Assembly (NCBI RefSeq): GCF_047495875.1
Contig: NC_092462.1
Location: forward strand, 42,259,669 to 42,323,668
DNA: 64,000 nucleotides
Direction: 5' to 3'
From: Pithys albifrons albifrons
Lineage: Eukaryota > Chordata > Aves > Passeriformes > Thamnophilidae
Below are positions 48,671 through 59,509 of this stretch, piece by piece. Position numbers and translations under genes: made by a program. Numbering within the stretch: position 1 is the stretch's first letter; each line of letters starts with the position of its first letter. The notes beneath the pieces are model-generated. The model did no database searches, had not been told where the DNA came from, and was given only the letters and a program-made list of their open reading frames with translations.

Positions 48671-51600
48671 TTGCATGACACTGGAGGATTTAAGAGAAGT
48701 ATCTTTCTCTTGTATACACATTTGAAAGGCTTGCACTTAAAGACTGGCAAATACTAAGTGATTGTACTTGTGCTTGTTGAAATGGTATGATTTCATTCTC
48801 CTTTTTCTAAAAATGCTACTCTTTCTTCTGCCACAGGACATATAGGATATGAACAGTTAATAGGATTGGTTACAAAATGTGCTTTTAATTTAAAATGTTT
48901 GTGTTAACCACAGACCACGAGCAATTAGACAGCCTCCATTTGTGATCTGCAGTAGCTATTTCTGTCTTGGAAGCTTCCTAAAATACTACTGAGCTAGAGT
49001 GAGACAACCCAACTCATCTTCATTTCTCATCTAAGCTGAAGAAATATTATTAAATTAAACAAAGCTAGTCTTCTTCAGCTTCCCTCATCAATCTCAAATC
49101 TCTAGAATGGTTTCGGCATCCAAAGCGTTTAGGTTTTATATGCCTTAATACAATGTGTTCAAATGTGTGAGAATTGGACCTCTGGAATTTAACTCTCTTT
49201 TATTTCACCCCAGTATAACTTCAGCAGAGCAGAGATTGTCCAAGCTTCTTGTCAACACCCAAACTTTTTGTCGATACAGCCCAGGAACCCACAACTCTGC
49301 ATATGAGAAGGACATTCATTTGAGATCACTCAACCACCAAACGTTTTGCCATCGTTTGCCTAACTCACCGGGTAGTCCTCAAGGTCAAAAAGGACCTTCT
49401 AGCTGTTGACTGATCTGTGGAAATGGAGTGAAACCAATCACAGTCATTTCATGTCATCAGCAAAGCTCATACCAGATAAAATCCTTTGGTTACTGTTGAT
49501 CTGCCACAGATCTAAGAGGATGACCCCAAAGATGGGCACCGCATGTTTTATACCTGATCCTACAACAACTCAAACCTCAACAAGAATAAAATTCAAATGC
49601 ACCTAGCAGCTGAATGACTGACTGCCTTTCATCGTACTGGATGCCATCACCTCCATTGTACTTTCTGTGCATGTGTGCCACAGCATTTCAAAACTGTGAC
49701 CAAAGAAGATGCCACTTCCCACACTGCAGGGCTGCTGACCAGACCTCTGGCTGTGAAAAGTGGTACCTGGGTAAACGAGGAGTGCAGCTCCTACTCCCTA
49801 CTGGGTAGTTTGCTGGCATGCAGCAGTCAAATTTACCAACAGATGAAATAAATTGTAAAACTGAACTAATTTTTCAAGTTCAGCTCTCATGCTTCTTTGC
49901 TCTGTGTTTATTCTTTCATTTTTGCCAATTAGGAAATGAAAACCAATGGAATCAGTTTCACTTTTGTTTGTATTTGGTTTCAATTTTATCCTCAAGTTTT
50001 GCTTTCATCTTTTTTTTGTAACACTGTTGGGAATTCTGTTACCGCAGGCAAGCTTTCAGTAATTTAAAAATATTAGTTTCCTATCCTGCCTGTTTTCCTA
50101 TTGTGGAGTTGTTTTTGTTTTACATAAAGTTTTTAAGATGCTGTCACAATTTTGGAAAGTGTTTGGGGTGGAGGTGTTTTGTTTTGATTTTACAAATTTT
50201 ATACCTAGTCCAATTAAATTCAGTGCTTCAGTATTTTCCACTTGATTCATCTCAGTTGCATATCCATTTACATGAATCAACACCTTAGCAGAGCAGTCAG
50301 TGTACCAAATGCACAAAAGCCCACATTATGCGCCACATGTATTTTATACATATATCTCCATGAAGTGCACATAAACACCTAAATTTATTGCTACCTTAAT
50401 TTATTACACAACTAAGGCATTATCTTGCTCAGATAAAGCTGCAAGAGGCTTGCCTGGAATGCTGTCAAGCAATGTTCAATATCAACAGGAATACTACAGT
50501 ACAGGCTTTGTCTTCTGTGCACTCATCAGGCCCTTCAAGCCACATGTATCCCTCCACTTATATCAAAAAGCAGAACTTGAACCACACTTCAGACTTTTTA
50601 AAACCAAATGCATAAGCAACTCTTCCTTCATTTGTGCTGTGTCAGTGTTAAGTATCTAAGTATTTAAAAGTAAAATAATTTTACAGGAAAAGGGAAATTA
50701 GACAACATACACTGCCACGTGCAGTTCAAAACAAAGGACGGATTTGAACACTTTTGCTTTGCCACACCTTAACTCCATTTCTGACACCAGAACTACGCTG
50801 GGAACTACCAGCCAAGCCTGAAAAGGTTAGCTGAAAAACTACCAAACCGCAACCTGTTCTACTCTTTAATAACCAGGAATATGGAAATTATTACTTCCAA
50901 GCTTATCTTGAAAGCCAGCAACCTATGTAGCAACCACTGAATGTTAAAATAACTGAAGAGTTAAAATTTAGTTGTGCACCTGTGGTGAAACAACGTGCCA
51001 CATGCAGGCAGATTTGCTCCTAATGCCTATGTCCAAGCTGCAAGGAGATAAAATGTTTGCCTTGTACTACAGACATTTACCGCAATCTGCTCCCAAGCAA
51101 ACAAAGGGGTCAGAAGACTTCCAATATACACAAAGCTGGGCTTGCAGCACATTACACATTACATATTAAGGAAGTAAATATTACTGTATTAGTTACCATT
51201 TCTTTGTTTTCTCCCCAGGTCATTTAAAAGACCAGTAATTTTTCATCAGCTTCCAAGAAATTGAAAATCTATCTCACTCTAACTTTTTACAGTTTAACAA
51301 TAAAAAATGTGTGCTGCACAATATATCATTGATGCTAAATAAAAAAATCTTAATTTTATATTTTATATATATGTTGATACATGTATCTACAGAGATATAT
51401 TTATATACATATAAGTCAACATTAAGATCTAAACTGTTAACCTGGTTTCCCTTCCACTAACTGCCAATTGCTGATTTCAGTTTTTCTTAGTGGCTATGGT
51501 AATGTATTTTCATCTTAACACAAGAGTTCACATATAGTGAATACATGGAGGAACCTTCATACAGTTCCAACAAAACTTTGGAGGGGGGGGGAACCCAACC

Positions 51601-52574
51601 CAAGGGGAAATTATTTAATTACACTAAATTATTATTTTCCATAATATTATTCATACACGGTACCCAAAATCTTTCTAGCTTGCTTATTTGTGTTTTGCTT
51701 TTGCACTTGAGATCTCAAAGGACAAGCCAGAAAATGTTTTGCACTGATCACAGTTTGTTGCAGCATAAGCTACAATAAAACTTCTGTAAACACTGCCTTA
51801 TGGTTTATGTCCTCAATATCACAACCATTGTAGGCCCTTTGAAGAATCGAATTTCAAAAGAGCAATCTTTACAAACAAGTCCCAGAGATAAGTAAGAGCA
51901 ACACGTGATTAGTTTTATGGTTTTACCTACAAATGGACCATGACTTTCCATATAAGATGCACAAAATACAAGCTGAAGTTCTAGTCTGCAAATATCAGAA
52001 GAATTTTGCAGGGGTACCACTCCAATGCAATGTTAAATGCAGACAGGATGCACTTAACCTTACTGTAATTGCTGACAGGTTAACAAGTGCAGGGGTAACA
52101 AGCACAGATTAAACAGGATCATCACAGACATTTAATTTTTTTTTTCCGGAAGTTTCGTAAGGTTTTATGCCACAAGACTCACATAAGGGCAATAAGCAGT
52201 CTTGCTTCTCTGTGTTATCTGCAAATGGACCATAGCTCATGCTTCTCAGTGGAAGTTTCTTAGCAGTTTTCAGCAATAATTCTTGATCAGCACCTGCAGT
52301 AATTCTTTGTGGGCAATCAGAGCCCAGAATTTGATACTGAACTGTTCTGACATAGAAGTTGCACAGCAAGTTTCTCTCCCACATACTGCCTAATCAGTCA
52401 TGAACCCAAGTAAACTCCTGGCATACACACAGTGGCCATGAGCACCACAATTTATGTATTGCAGTACAAACATCTGTTATTTTGAAGCTACCTCCCAACA
52501 TTTTATTTGGGTGTCATTTATCTTATTTATTCACTATCTTCACAACACTAATGATTTTTAAAATATCCCCCAAA

Positions 52575-55215
52575 CCCCTTCAGTCACATCTTTTCTAAGT
52601 TACTTACTCTTTCAAAAAAGCACCTTCATACCCTTGATCATCTTTGACACCCTTCTCTGCAGCCTAGCAACTTGCACTACATCCTGAATCAGGAGAGGGG
52701 AGCACCACGGATTTATAATGGCCCAATGGTGTTTTCTATTTCTATTTTCACTCCTTCCTAATAATTCCTAACATGTCTTCTCATTTCTAGGCCACATCTT
52801 GGCACAGAATTAATTTTTTCATTGGATTATTGAGTGAAACGTCAGTTCACACTTCACCCTCATGTAAGGAAAGTTAAGACTGCATTCCCTTCCACATGCA
52901 TTACACTTACATTCGTCTCTACTGAACTTTATCTGCAAACTTATATTTAGACTTCCAATATAAGATTATTCTGCAGACTTTGTGGCTCAGCCTTTGGGAT
53001 TTTCATGCTCTGAATGAATTAATACAGACAGCAAATTTGATAAATCACCACCACCTATCCCTTCTTCCACTCCTTGAATGGCATAAACTGTGGGCAGACT
53101 TGGGGGAAGGGGGTACAACCAGCAATCTCCTGTCACTGATCAAACTGATCCCGCCCTGAAACTGGCCCAGTGTTAGTAAGGACTGTACCAACCAGACAAG
53201 AGCTCACCTATACCTTTAGATAACGCTGGAAGAGTCACAACGCTGAACTCCCTGGCAACAAAAGCTGGGCCTAGTTGCCTGTCTTTGTCAACATGTCACA
53301 TTTATAACTAGGTTCACTAGTCCCAGACACTAATCCCTGGCAAACAAAGAAGCAAACAAAAATGCCCATCCTTGAGTTCTCAGTCTCCCCAGAAACCCTG
53401 ACAAACAGACAGCTGATCTGTCATGTTCTATTCCTGGAGCACTAAGGCAGGCCTATGCAATGAGTTACACACAACACACAACGTATGAGCAACTCCCTAT
53501 TTTATGTTTCTCCAGACCTCTTTGTGCTGGTTTGAAGGTGAACCAGCAAGGGAGAATGAACTCACCACGAGAGAGATTATAAGTCAGAGCTAAAATTTAA
53601 TAATAATATTATTATAGCAACACTGACACACAAGGGAAATTGCTTTCAACTCACAATACCCCAGCAGTATAACCCAGTGTCCTGGGGCACAAACCCAAGG
53701 GGGTTTGTTTGCCCTTGTGCTGAGACCCCTGTGGCTCCCCCAAGTCCCGAGCAAAAGGAAAAGAAAGACCTGTTGGTGCAGGCGAGGGCTGTGGTCTGGG
53801 CGAGAGCGGTGATCTCCTGCTGTCGAGGTCCTGCTGCTGCTCTGGATCCGACGAGAAGTACCCGAGGTCTTCTTACCCACCACTTATGTACCCTCAGGGA
53901 GCACTCAGTCCCTCCCCCTGGGCGGGGACTCACACAATGGGTGATTGACTCTGGGAGCCAGGGGGTGTTGAGCTGTTGATGGCCCATTAGCAGCTCCGCC
54001 CCCCTCAGGCTGGGTGTGAAGGTGATAATGGCTCCCTGGGCAGCTGCTGCTAATGGCCCATTGTCCTTGGGGAATGATTAGAGGGGGTAGAATACACAGC
54101 TTTGATCACCCCCACACAGGGTTAGCTGGTCCCTCCTGCTGAACTAGGACACTCTTCAACAAGGATCACCTCCTGCCTTCTACTTCATCCTTCTCAATGG
54201 TTTATCTGATACCCTCTCTTACAGATACTACACTTCAGGAAAAATTCTTCAACATGCTCACTCCTTAAAAAAAAAGCCTCCTGCAAGACAATCTCCTCAA
54301 AACTCTTTCTCAGTTAAGTAAGGCTCAAAGAATTTGTTTCACTCTTCTGCTATGACTTTATCTTCCTTGGGCACTCCTTCTAAACATAGATCACTTATCA
54401 GCAGGCTTCCTGGTTTTGATGCACCTCCAAGAGGATTTTCTAATTGTTTTCATGCCTCTAGCAGCTTGTTCCATTACTCTTTTTGGCTTATTTTACTGTG
54501 TTTAACACAGTTTTTATGCTATTTTCCACCCTTCCTATTTGAAGACAAAACTTCAACGTTTGAAAGATATCTTTTCTTTACTTTGCTTGTCACCCTGATC
54601 AGCTTTTTTGGTATTTCTGACCATGATGCCATGCAATTGCTCTGAGCCTTTACTACTAGTGATTTTGATGAATTATATGCCACCTGCAACTATTTTACAC
54701 TTTTGGCTGTCTCTTACCATTTGATTAATTTCTTTCTCTGCTTTATGAAGATTTACTTTGGAAAACTGAACAGTCATAACAACTCTTGGCTTTATTGCTC
54801 CTGAAGCAACAGCGAGTTTAAAGATATTGTGATTACTGTCACATCAAAGCTGGCTGGGATTTTGAATGCATAACTCTGAACTGTATTTTTGCTGGCCAGT
54901 ACCCTGCCCAGAGTTACTAGCCACAGAGTGCCTGTACAAGCTACACCTAGGAAGTATGCTTTTTTTGTACCTGGGCAAATTTCATGTTGGAGCATGACAT
55001 AATCTATGTGGGGGCAACTGAGACCTCCCATTAACAATTTTATTTCCTATTCTTGTAGTTTCTCTATGCTGCCTTAACATACGACAGTTGTTGTCAACAC
55101 CTTAGTTGAGCAGACAGTCATATAGCCCTAATCTCTACTCTTATACAGACCTAGAACATCAATTCATGAGACCCTGTGTTACTTCCCCAAACAGTTATTT
55201 CCTCTTCGACAAAAA
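52575..55215 (-). mobile_element. Ancient CR1 LINE, minus orientation, interrupted by an LTR
   Basis: On the plus strand the order of phrases matches the reverse complement of old amniote CR1 sequences that I know from turtles and crocodilians: CCTTGATCATCTTTGACACCC, GGATTTATAATGG, CCTAATAATTCCTAACAT, ATTCTGCAGACTTTGTGG, then after the LTR GCTATGACTTTATCTTCC, GCAGGCTTCCTGGTTTTGATG and the late CAACTGAGACCTCCCATTA segment. Excluding the nested LTR (53523-54151), about 2 kb is recognisable but heavily diverged and without open frames. It is among the oldest interspersed repeats here. Confidence 0.68.
53523..54151 (-). mobile_element. Solo LTR of the ERVL-like family, in IRF2 intron 1
   Basis: A 629-bp LTR with TG...CA ends and a perfect 5-bp target duplication CTCTT (53518-53522 and 54152-54156). 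It matches the provirus LTR at 2896-3546 throughout, with about twenty substitutions and one rather than three copies of the 11-bp unit. It is oriented as IRF2 is transcribed. Internal sequence is absent, so it arose by LTR-LTR recombination. It lies inside the ancient CR1. Confidence 0.95.
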
Positions 55216-56399
55216 GTATCTCTCTTCATGCACATGCAAGCTTCTGCATCCTCTCCATGCCTGTCTCTACAATATCTGAACATCTACAAAGTTCCTGATA
55301 CTCCTACTGTTATATGATGGACATGTTTTAATACAATGGGAATGATGTGCCTCTTCATGAGAAGGTATGTCATGGCAAACTTTACATTCTTCACCCATCA
55401 GCTTTTCCCCACTGTTTGCTTTTAAACATGTATTAATATACACAGAGTATATACAAGTAAATGTTTTAATTAAAGGTATACATACCCGGGCTGTAAATTT
55501 ATTTACATAAAGCCCATTCTTCTAATGTAAACTCTTTCTGTTCCAAAAGTATTTCCATTTCTTCTTGCATTAGCTTCCTTTCTTTTTCCTCACCATTTTC
55601 TCACCTTTGTATTAAGACTCTGCCTCTAACTTCACTTAGTCCCACATCCAAAAGGCCTACATGCCATGGAGAACGGGACCTTTAACCCCCCTTCCAAACA
55701 GCCTGCATGTTACTTCTCATACCTCCTGGCTACACCTTTCCATGCAACATGGGCTGTGAAGAACCCCTCTTTTCTAGAGCCTGACTTGACATCATCTGAA
55801 ACCCGACCCTCCTATAGTCAGCAAGTAACCAACCAGGCGGCAGTACCAAGACGTGCCAAATTTAATGCCTGACTACTCTACTTGCATCTGTCGACCCGCT
55901 GGGACCACGAGCCTCAGAGAGGTAACACAGGGCTCAGCATGCTCACACCTTGCCATGGGGGTACCTTGCTGAAGAAGAGTGCAGCACATGACCATGACAA
56001 AGTGACACTGTGTCAAAACAGTCCTGCTCTCACACCTTCCACCACCCCTTACCAGTGAAAAGAAACCAGGAAACATAACCGGCATATGAAGTAATTCCCC
56101 ACTGGTATGTTACTAACAGGGGCTAGAGAAGGACACACCACAGGGGCTGGTGGCGTGGAAAGACTGCAATTCAGACTGAAACCATCTGCCTCGCAGATTC
56201 TGCTACTTAATGTCACTGATTCTGTATCAGGGTGAATTTAAATGTTGCTGCTCCATTCAACTCTCTCTTTATTGTATTAACAGAAGCATTCTGCAAAAGT
56301 TACTGTATGCAAACCCATTAAGACTTAAATAAAATAACTATAAACATGCTGTATTTCATCTCCTGACACTGAGGTTGTAGTTTATGGCTGCTCATACCT

Positions 56400-56709
56400 T
56401 CAAGAGACTGCTGTCTGCAAGGCTTTAGCTCCCAGGCAGTCAACAACAGGACAAGGGGCACGGGCTTAAGCTCTGCCAGGGGAAATTTAAGTTGGAGATC
56501 AGAAAAAAATTCTTCACAGAGAGAGTAATCAGGCATTGGAATGGCCTGCCCAGAGAGGTGGTGGATTCACCATCCCTGGAGGTTTTCAAACTGAGATTGG
56601 ATGTGGCACTGAGTGCCATGATCTAGTAAATGGACTGGAGTGGACCAAGGGTTGGACTTGATGACCTCGGAGGTCTTTTCCAACCCAACTGATTCTACGA
56701 TTCTATGAT
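56400..56709 (+). mobile_element. CR1 LINE 3' end, plus orientation
   Basis: Well-preserved CR1 tail: GGCATTGGAATGGCCTGCCC, AGAGGTGGTGGATTCACCAT, CCCTGGAGGTTTTCAAACTG, GGTTGGACTTGATGACCTCG, then CTACGATTCTATGAT. Truncated at the 5' end. It lies about 150 bp downstream of the CpG island, at the promoter-proximal end of IRF2 intron 1. Confidence 0.95.
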
Positions 56710-57225
56710 AAGCTGGGCTATAATTTATAATCGCACACTAATCAAAAACAAAGTCCTGCATTCTGAAATTCCTTCATCTGAGCTCTGTGTCTAAATAAGC
56801 AAGACTAAGACACCAACTTTGCTGTTTAGGTGCTCAAACTGGGCATGAAGGACCTAAGCATCCCTGCGAACCTGGGCCGCGGGATCCAACCCCTCGAGTA
56901 CGCTCAACTTTGACCCCAGACATCGCAAGACGCTTAGGATTTGGCCCTCCGCGCTGCGCACAAACAAACCCCCAGTTCCTGAATTCCCTCTGCGGGAAGA
57001 CATCCAGGGCTTGGCCATGGGCCGGCGGGGCCGTGCCCGCACCCGCACCGGAGGCTGTTCCTGCAGGGAAAACAGAGCGGCGGCCGCACTTCCTCCTTCC
57101 GCCGAGCTCCATCTCCTCTTCCCGCAGTGCCGCTGCCATAATAACCCCTGGCAGGATGGGACCCTCCGTGCCCAGGACCGAGGGGTGCCCCGCCCCGTCG
57201 CTTGTGTAACCGGGCGCTGCGCGGG

Positions 57226-57324
57226 GGGGGCGATGACCCCACGAGTGCGGGGGGGGGGGGGGGTCACGGGGCGCGGCCGCGCCCCCTGACCCCCCCCCCC
57301 CGCACTCGTGGGGCCATCGCCCCC
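57226..57324. repeat. Long inverted repeat with poly-G and poly-C arms
   Basis: The left arm (GGGGGCGATGACCCCACGAG, TGCG, then 15 G) is matched by the right arm (12 C, GCA, CTCGTGGGGCCATCGCCCCC) around a GC-rich centre containing the NotI palindrome GCGGCCGC. Apart from unequal G/C run lengths and one A/G mismatch, the arms are complementary over about 45 nt. It could extrude a hairpin and the G run could form a quadruplex. Assembly error in such sequence is also plausible. Confidence 0.85.
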
Positions 57325-57656
57325 GCCGCAGCATCGCCAACCCTGCCCGCAGCCCCGCAACAAGTGCGGGTTTCCCCCCGCCAGCCCGACCGCGCCCCGG
57401 CAATCCCGACCCACCGCCCCCGCTTTGTCCAGCGCCCCCGCTCCCTCCCTCCCTATCCGAGGTGGGCGCGTACCCCTCTCTGCCCGCTCCATCTCGGCTG
57501 CAGCCGCATCTCCCCGTCCGCCCCCCTCCCCTGCCCCTTCTTCACCAGGCTCGGCCCCGGGCGCTGCAGCCCCACCTTTTGTTTTTAAACCCGATGCGCA
57601 TCTGGGACGCGATGAGCCCCCCGCGGCCCCGCGCACGGAAACGGCGGCAATGCGGG

Positions 57657-57666
57657 GAAATAGAAA
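57657..57666. promoter_or_regulatory. ISRE/IRF-element-like GAAANNGAAA, proximal
   Basis: The plus strand reads GAAATAGAAA, an exact GAAANNGAAA match to the IRF binding core. It stands at the edge of a 60-bp A-rich tract with further GAAA tetramers, so chance occurrence is possible. In the TATA model it lies just downstream of the start site. Confidence 0.45.
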
Positions 57667-57746
57667 TTGAGCAAGAAATAAAAATAGAAATAATAATAAT
57701 AAAAAAGAACAATTGCGAATTACCTTGCCGGCCCGTTTTCGCGGCC

Positions 57747-57754
57747 CTTATATA
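57747..57754 (-). promoter_or_regulatory. IRF2: TATA-like box TATATAAG
   Basis: The minus strand reads AATTATATAAGGGCCGCG at this place, a good TATA match embedded in GC-rich sequence. It predicts a start near 57722. Many CpG-island IRF promoters lack TATA, so use of this box is an inference. Confidence 0.5.
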
Positions 57755-57788
57755 ATTCCTCAAGGTTACCGCCGTTGCCAGGGGACGC

Positions 57789-57804
57789 GAAATGGAAATG
57801 AAAA
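57789..57804. promoter_or_regulatory. ISRE/IRF-element-like GAAANNGAAANNAAAA, distal
   Basis: The plus strand reads GAAATGGAAATGAAAA, an extended IRF motif with GAAANNGAAA plus a third near-repeat, 35 bp upstream of the TATA-like box. Human IRF2 is known to carry an IRF-element in its promoter through which IRF1 activates it. This is the likely avian counterpart. Confidence 0.62.
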
Positions 57805-58013
57805 CAGGCGCTGAATAATCGCGGGAGCAAAACTAAAAGTTCAGTGCCTCCGCCCGGGCGGAGAGAGGGCCAGATCGAAAGCAAAACAAGGAGAGGAAGC
57901 GGCGAGGCCGGCGGCGCTTGGAAATCCCCCCGCCTCTCCGCCGGGCCGGGCCGGCCGCGCAGGCGGCGGGGGCAGGGCTGCGGCGGCGGGCGCGGAAGCG
58001 CCGGGCACGAAGC

Positions 58014-58145
58014 GGAGCCGAGCGGCAGGGCACGGAGCGGCACAGCAGGGCAGGGCACGGAGGGGCACAGCAGCACACGGAGGGGAGCGGAGAGGCACAG
58101 CAGGGCACAGAGCGGAGCGGGGCGGCACAGCAGGGCACGGGGCTC
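58014..58145. repeat. GC-rich minisatellite in the IRF2 upstream region
   Basis: Irregular copies of GGCACAGCAGGGCACGGAG-like units of roughly 20-26 bp repeat at least five times. No frame is conserved between strands, so it is not interpreted as coding. Confidence 0.75.
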
Positions 58146-58457
58146 TGCCACCGCCCCCCCGCCCGGCACACGCTTATCCCCGGCCTCCCGCAGCCTCCGT
58201 TGGTCCCGCAGGGACTGCACCGAGAGCTGGCGCTGCCAGCCCCGGGAAGCGAGGATCGAGGGGACACTGTTGTGAGATGCACAAGCCCACGGGTCAGAGC
58301 AGGCTTTTCCGGAGGCCGGGAAGGAGTCTGCCGCTCAGCTCCGCCAGCACCCGCTGAATCGCTCCCTGCGTCTCTGCCCGCTCTGCTGCGGGGGAGTCGT
58401 GACCTCGGACGGGCACACACGCGTGCTAGGGCTGTCACTGGCTTTGGAGCAGCACAG

Positions 58458-58700
58458 TGTCATAGTTCCACAACGAGGGCAGTTTCAGATCAGGTCCTTT
58501 GAACCCGGCGAGTCTCAGCGACTGGGTTACTTCAAGAGAGAGAGAGCTCTTGGATTCCAACAGATTGCATGAACCGCCATTGGTCGTGGAGTCTGTGTAG
58601 AGACTAAGGGTGTTACGCAAATGTTGATAATCCCGATTCAAACGACAGCATATAAAATCGACCGAGGAGAGGTTGCAATGTGCCATTCCTAGCCATAGCC
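58458..58700 (+). promoter_or_regulatory. TATA/CCAAT promoter-like block, possibly an LTR fragment
   Basis: A CpG-containing block begins TGTCATAGTTCC and contains an inverted CCAAT box (ATTGG, 58579-58583), an octamer-like TACGCAAATG (about 58616) and TATAAAA at 58651-58657, all spaced as in a plus-strand promoter. The TG start is LTR-like, but I found no matching CA end or target duplication. It could be an old retroviral U3 or a divergent host promoter next to IRF2. Confidence 0.35.
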
Positions 58701-58712
58701 ATAAATACTGAG

Positions 58713-58722
58713 GGAAAGTCCC
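58713..58722. promoter_or_regulatory. Perfect NF-kappaB decamer
   Basis: The plus strand reads GGAAAGTCCC, the exact reverse complement of the classical GGGACTTTCC site. It overlaps the left arm of a 22-bp perfect palindrome (58717-58738) and lies about 1 kb upstream of the IRF2 TATA-like box. A kappaB site fits an immune regulator, but a single decamer can occur by chance. Confidence 0.45.
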
Positions 58723-58738
58723 CAAGGCCTTGGGGACT
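58717..58738. repeat. 22-bp perfect palindrome
   Basis: AGTCCCCAAGG is followed directly by its reverse complement CCTTGGGGACT with no spacer. It could be a dimeric protein site. Confidence 0.9.
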
Positions 58739-59167
58739 GGAGGAGATATGGAATGTAGTCATACAAAAGGTGGTATATTGAGACAGCTGTGTGCATGTCT
58801 GTCACATGCACACATGTCTGTACATAGGCAATGTGCATGTACATGCATTTATTTGGGTAAGCAAGCAGTATAGCTACATGTGCTGCTACCTGATGCACAG
58901 CCATCGGTGGTAAGCGGAATACTGGGACAGGTGGTGTTTGCAGGGTGTGGCTCAGCAGTGAGGTCAAGGGCTCTTCACTTGCTTTCCAGCTGGAGCGCAA
59001 GTGAAGAGGAAGGTGTTGGCCAGGTGCTGTGAGCTGTGAGGACCCTCTGTGGTGGCAGCCCTGGACATGCAGAGGACACTGAGCTAGCGATGAAGTAGGG
59101 GGTCCACCCCTGCTGGTGACGAGTCCTCGTGTTTGGAAAAGCCTCTCCTTGCACTGAGGAGAACGTA

Positions 59168-59215
59168 ATCACAAAATAATTTAGGCTAGAACGGACCCAT
59201 GGATGTCAGGAATCT
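59168..59215 (-). repeat. CR1 tail fragment
   Basis: ATCACAAAATAATTTAGGCT followed by AGAACGGACCC is the reverse complement of a CR1 tail, close to that at 23467. Only about 45 bp remains. Confidence 0.6.
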
Positions 59216-59509
59216 ACCATCTCCCAAAAAATGTTGGGGCCTAGAAGGTGGCTGTGGTCCATGTGAGCACCAGTGAAGAAAGAAAAGGGAAGGAAGAGGT
59301 TTTCCAAGCAAGATGTAGGATGCCCCAGGCTGGACAGTAAAATCAAACATCTCCTTCAAAACTTCTCCAGCAGTATGGAGAGGTCCACACTGATGTGGGA
59401 GGACACAGGTTCCCAGAGCAGCTGACAGAGGGACTGTTTTCCATGAAACTGCAGAAATGAGTGGAATGAGAATGAGGGACATGGGATGCCTGGCTTTGAA
59501 TCGGCATGC

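Larger units (their letters stand above)
38638..57723 (-). other. IRF2: IRF2 intron 1 (upstream end approximate)
   Basis: A long first intron separating the 5' untranslated exon in the CpG island from the ATG exon. It contains a 37-bp tandem duplication (48596-48670), an ancient CR1 (52575-55215) with a nested solo LTR, and a CR1 tail (56400-56709). About 39-52 kb is otherwise featureless to me. The upstream boundary depends on which donor ends exon 1; AAG/GTAATT at 57724/57723 is one option. Confidence 0.6.
56860..58450 (-). promoter_or_regulatory. IRF2: IRF2 CpG-island promoter and first (untranslated) exon region
   Basis: About 1.6 kb of dense CpG, unlike anything else in the window, lies upstream of the ATG exon in the position expected for the IRF2 promoter. 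It holds a TATA-like box (57754-57747), two GAAANNGAAA elements, poly-G/poly-C tracts and a minisatellite. Exon 1 cannot be fixed by eye. Either transcription starts about 30 nt below the TATA box near 57722, or it starts higher and exon 1 ends at the AAG/GTAATT donor at 57724/57723. RNA 5' ends are needed. Confidence 0.75.

Noticed and set aside
56854..57636. 260-codon minus-strand open frame in the CpG island
   Set aside because: Its length is explained by GC-rich sequence with few stop codons. It crosses the inverted repeat and poly-G/C runs, is rich in Gly, Ala, Arg and Pro, and shows no protein motif.
57833..58502. Overlapping frames of about 200 codons on both strands around the minisatellite
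   Set aside because: Both strands are open at once because of high GC and tandem repetition. Composition (Ala, Pro, Cys or Arg, Gly) follows the repeat and no homology is apparent.
58435..58725. 96-codon minus-strand frame upstream of IRF2
   Set aside because: It coincides with the TATA/CCAAT block and shows no domain. The promoter-like or LTR-like reading is simpler.
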